From contig CAJXWI010000090.1 in the NCBI GenBank assembly GCA_913062735.1, positions 1-8,247 of the forward strand: a stretch of 8,247 nt of DNA. Reading direction: 5' to 3'. Both the position numbers and the translations under genes were made by a program. Positions 7,101-8,247 of the stretch are shown here, in pieces. The DNA is from an uncultured Arcobacter sp. Lineage in GTDB: Bacteria > Campylobacterota > Campylobacteria > Campylobacterales > Arcobacteraceae. The notes below the pieces were generated by a model, which did not search any database, was not told the origin of the DNA, and worked only from the letters and a program-made list of their open reading frames with translations. Position 1 is the first letter of the stretch. Each line of letters starts with the position of its first letter.

Positions 7101-7190
7101 GTAAGCAAAAATACCTGAAAGTATTAAAATAATGAAAAGTGAATAGTTTAGTTTTGTACGTTTTAAAAAAAAATCTACTATTTTTATCAT
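4113..7190 (-). CDS. RND-family efflux transporter, inner-membrane pump subunit (AcrB/HAE-like)
   Basis: At 1025 residues this is full length for an RND pump. The first membrane helix is at about 15-33, with PLENELKSLEGIQKIET at 67-83 opening the porter domain. Helices 2-6 lie at about 327-477, helix 7 at about 513-531, and helices 8-12 at about 868-1019. Helix 4 carries the proton-relay pair D396-D397 in GILVDDAIIIAEN, equal to AcrB D407-D408. Helix 10 reads GVVVNDAIVMLEF, so the AcrB Lys940 position is Asn935 and the next residue is Asp936. The helix-11 entry LRPILITSITTFLG keeps the conserved Arg962. Such pumps use the proton gradient to expel substrates from the inner membrane or periplasm through an adaptor and TolC. 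The porter loops do not reveal the substrate: drugs, lipids and bile-like compounds are all possible, and the helix-4 DD pair fits the HAE type rather than a heavy-metal exporter. The ATG overlaps the stop of the upstream gene (ATGA), with AAGGA a few bases before it. Confidence 0.95.
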   Translation of the reverse strand: MIKIVDFFLKRTKLNYSLFIILILSGIFAYGTIAKDVFPVIKIDKVIVSGFYTNISNDALNKMAVIPLENELKSLEGIQKIETFISQGSFTIVLTLDEYANEGKILDKTKNIIANAKADLPSDMKEPSAYTADWKAPLINVIFSSSILSKDKLIDIADEIKNKLLLLKNVSEVVLFEDTKKVFEVIFDNRKIELYNLNKDILFEEIKRLSNIFPIGQIDDEKESYFLSNVNGKKSVKDYLNTLLKIDDKTIYLKDIARVEYKRNEEKVISKINGKSNVQLAMYKNDKADAIILAKEVKDYINNLNQEYENINISVVEDSSVLIKNRLNTIVSGILFGLILVSLALYILINKRVAFIVVLGIPTAILFALVFLSFTTYSINMITLIGVLLVLGILVDDAIIIAENIQRHIVLGENKFKATKDACKEVMLPVLASSLTTVFAFLPMMVLTNELGQFLILIPVSVIILIIASLIESYIFLPIHALHILKKDDKELDWTKALNLYSNFLHKIIDYKKTFLLLFIIIIPLLTLFLASTMKYNLLPEFDSNEININGSFKKNTKVKETFEKSKIFEEILLKHKNELFIKTISYGIGYKVSEDDFTLKESLFNFQLELHAKKPENFMEEYIAPILALNKDDREKIRVLSDEDIIEKIKKLFHAHKPDNLKTLTMSKAETGITNNDIEILLSSKDEKLLNEASEKIEETLKNMKGLSAVKNNTKLGTKELKLKLNTYGESLGFNEEILFNSLRSSFSKTVQNKGLNKEGIFDLISYDENKDDINTLIHYELNIPNTNKKIFLSEICDFEFKQTFEFIEKINQYEVKTISANVNNKIITATEALDLLKNTLEKYERLGIKVMLEGEEEQNDRMLKEMSLAFIIALILIFFTLLLLFNSFRLSFMILALIPFSFLGSIIGHLLLDLNLSLTSIIGLLGLAGVVVNDAIVMLEFMRHSRTVEEVIGRAKLRLRPILITSITTFLGLISLIFFASGQAKVLQPIAVSLGFGLLWGTVLTLVFLPTFFSLAFRIKKEK

Positions 7191-7816
7191 TTATACTTTC
7201 CTTTTTTAAGAAGAGAAGCTTGAAAAAGTTCATTTTCAAAATAAACTAAAACAGCATTTTTATTATAAATCCTAGTCTCTTTTTCTCCCCTAGTGTTTAA
7301 TACTTCAAAAGTATAATTTTTATTATTCTTATTTTGTAAGCTGTAATGTTCTAGTAGTATTTTTGCTTCAAAAGCATCATAGGTTTTTATTGTAAAGGAT
7401 TTTTTTTCTATATTTTTAGCTAAAAACTCTTTGTTAATTTTAAAAGGAGAAATATCAATTCCTTTAATATCTAATACTGTCTCATTTGAATATACAAGGC
7501 TATTATTTTTTTTAAAGGCTTTTACTTTTTTAATTTTTCCATCTTCATTTTGAATAATCTCAAAAGATACTAATTCATTATTTTCATAAAAAGATTTTTC
7601 GACGTACGTATAATAAAAAGAAAAAAAGAAAGAAGAAGTATCAATTTTCATCCTTGTAATGTACGCATTCTCTTTTTCATCTATTGTCATTTTTCCAATT
7701 TTTTTTCCTTCACTTTGTAATATATATTCTAAATATTTATGCTCTTTAGCATGCATATATGAAAAAAAGAGCAGTACTAGGAGTAGCTGATTAAGCCTCT
7801 TGTTTTTACGCTTCAT
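7187..7816 (-). CDS. Small secreted or periplasmic protein of unknown function, resembling DUF6134/DUF3108-type proteins
   Basis: I place the start at the ATG at 7816, which gives 209 residues with a textbook signal peptide: a basic n-region (MKRKNKRLNQ), a hydrophobic core (LLLVLLFFSYM) and probable cleavage after HA-K. A TTG five codons upstream is possible but would add a non-signal extension. The mature part is beta-rich. It opens with YLEYILQSEGKKIGKMTIDE, then FFFSFYYTYVEKSFYENNELVSFE and GKIKKVKAFKKNNSLV. This pattern (short 'not-quite-lipocalin' strands around a G-K-x-I-G turn and a Y-x-Y/F-E-x-x-W/Y element) recalls DUF6134- or DUF3108-like periplasmic proteins. That assignment is from memory of the pattern and is tentative. 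It starts inside the hydrolase gene (11-base overlap) and ends overlapping the RND start (ATGA), so it is most likely a periplasmic partner of the pump. The weak GGA upstream fits coupled translation. Confidence 0.75.
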   Translation of the reverse strand: MKRKNKRLNQLLLVLLFFSYMHAKEHKYLEYILQSEGKKIGKMTIDEKENAYITRMKIDTSSFFFSFYYTYVEKSFYENNELVSFEIIQNEDGKIKKVKAFKKNNSLVYSNETVLDIKGIDISPFKINKEFLAKNIEKKSFTIKTYDAFEAKILLEHYSLQNKNNKNYTFEVLNTRGEKETRIYNKNAVLVYFENELFQASLLKKGKYK

Positions 7817-8247
7817 TTTTGATCCAATCAATTATTAATTCTTCATAACCATCAACAAAAGCATCCTCACCTAATATATTTAGCTTAAATAAAAACCATA
7901 GATCATACTTTGTATTTTCAAAATATTCATTTTTAAGCAGTGAGTGTTGCGCTTTATCAAAAACTTTTAGTGAAAAATTATTAGGCTTTAAAAGTTCTTT
8001 TTTTAATACGCGAATACTTTCATTGATATCTATATTCTCATCATCACTTGCAAATATGCTCAATAAGTTTTTATTTAAATATTTGATATTTTTTGTCATA
8101 TCGCTTTTATAATTCAATTTAATAAAATTAAATCTATCTTCTGTAATACTGTTTTTTTCTTTTATTTTTAAATACTCTTGATAAGTAGATGAAAAGATAC
8201 GTTTAGAATTTATCAAGTCTTTTTTTATTTGCAGGCTAATTTCTTTT
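7806..8247 (-). CDS. C-terminal part of an alpha/beta hydrolase (N-terminus beyond the window edge)
   Basis: The frame is open from the right edge (codons at 8246 and below) to a TAA at 7806-7808, so the 146 residues seen are the end of a longer gene. A TTG at 8216 inside the frame is not a convincing start. The part after residue 50 has the C-terminal signature of serine alpha/beta hydrolases: a strand LLSIFASDDENID containing the likely acid residue (second Asp of SDD, about residue 69), then FSLKVFDKAQHSLL with the likely catalytic His (about residue 101). It ends with GYEELIIDWIKNEA, like the final helix of dienelactone-hydrolase or acyl-peptidase relatives. The nucleophile Ser motif (G-x-S-x-G) must lie outside the window. 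Members cleave esters, amides or peptides, and the substrate here is unknown. No signal peptide can be judged. It is the first visible gene of the overlapping pump operon, and its stop lies inside the next gene. Confidence 0.75.
   Translation of the reverse strand, partial: KEISLQIKKDLINSKRIFSSTYQEYLKIKEKNSITEDRFNFIKLNYKSDMTKNIKYLNKNLLSIFASDDENIDINESIRVLKKELLKPNNFSLKVFDKAQHSLLKNEYFENTKYDLWFLFKLNILGEDAFVDGYEELIIDWIKNEA

Noticed and set aside
7817..7831. TTG start for the secreted protein five codons upstream
   Set aside because: The ATG at 7816 gives a standard signal peptide and has a GGA at suitable spacing. The TTG adds MIGSK with no benefit.

Overview
This window is very AT-rich and is packed with co-directional genes, all on the minus strand. 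Read in the direction of transcription, from the high-coordinate end, the order is: C-terminal part of an alpha/beta hydrolase, a small secreted protein, an RND inner-membrane pump, a short periplasmic adaptor, a TolC-like outer-membrane protein, an AraC-type regulator with a GyrI-like ligand domain, an Rrf2-type regulator, and a DHH-family phosphoesterase cut by the left edge. The Lys/Ile/Asn-rich proteins, the compact overlapping genes and the type of DHH protein suggest a Campylobacterota member, perhaps Arcobacter-like. That is inference from composition and protein style, not a database match.

From 8247 to 2225 the five genes form one tight unit. Each start codon overlaps the previous stop (11 nt for hydrolase/secreted protein, ATGA for secreted protein/RND, TAATG for RND/adaptor and for adaptor/TolC-like). 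Together they would build a tripartite efflux complex: RND transporter, periplasmic adaptor and outer-membrane channel. A secreted accessory protein and a hydrolase come first. The order (pump, adaptor, channel) differs from the usual adaptor-pump order, the adaptor is unusually short, and the pump lacks the transmembrane-helix-10 lysine of AcrB-type pumps.

A 94-bp gap (2131-2224) then holds a good extended -10 promoter for the AraC/GyrI gene, which starts at a TTG behind a strong AGGAG. This regulator is a plausible local sensor for pump substrates. Its gene ends just before a perfect 10-bp hairpin.

The 211-bp intergenic stretch 1110-1320 holds that hairpin, an 11-bp inverted repeat overlapping a Fur-box-like motif, and a promoter region with a tandem 8-bp repeat in front of the Rrf2 gene. 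The Rrf2 gene has three candidate cluster-binding cysteines and overlaps the DHH phosphoesterase gene by ATGA, so these two form a second small operon. No RNA genes, mobile elements or CRISPR arrays were seen.
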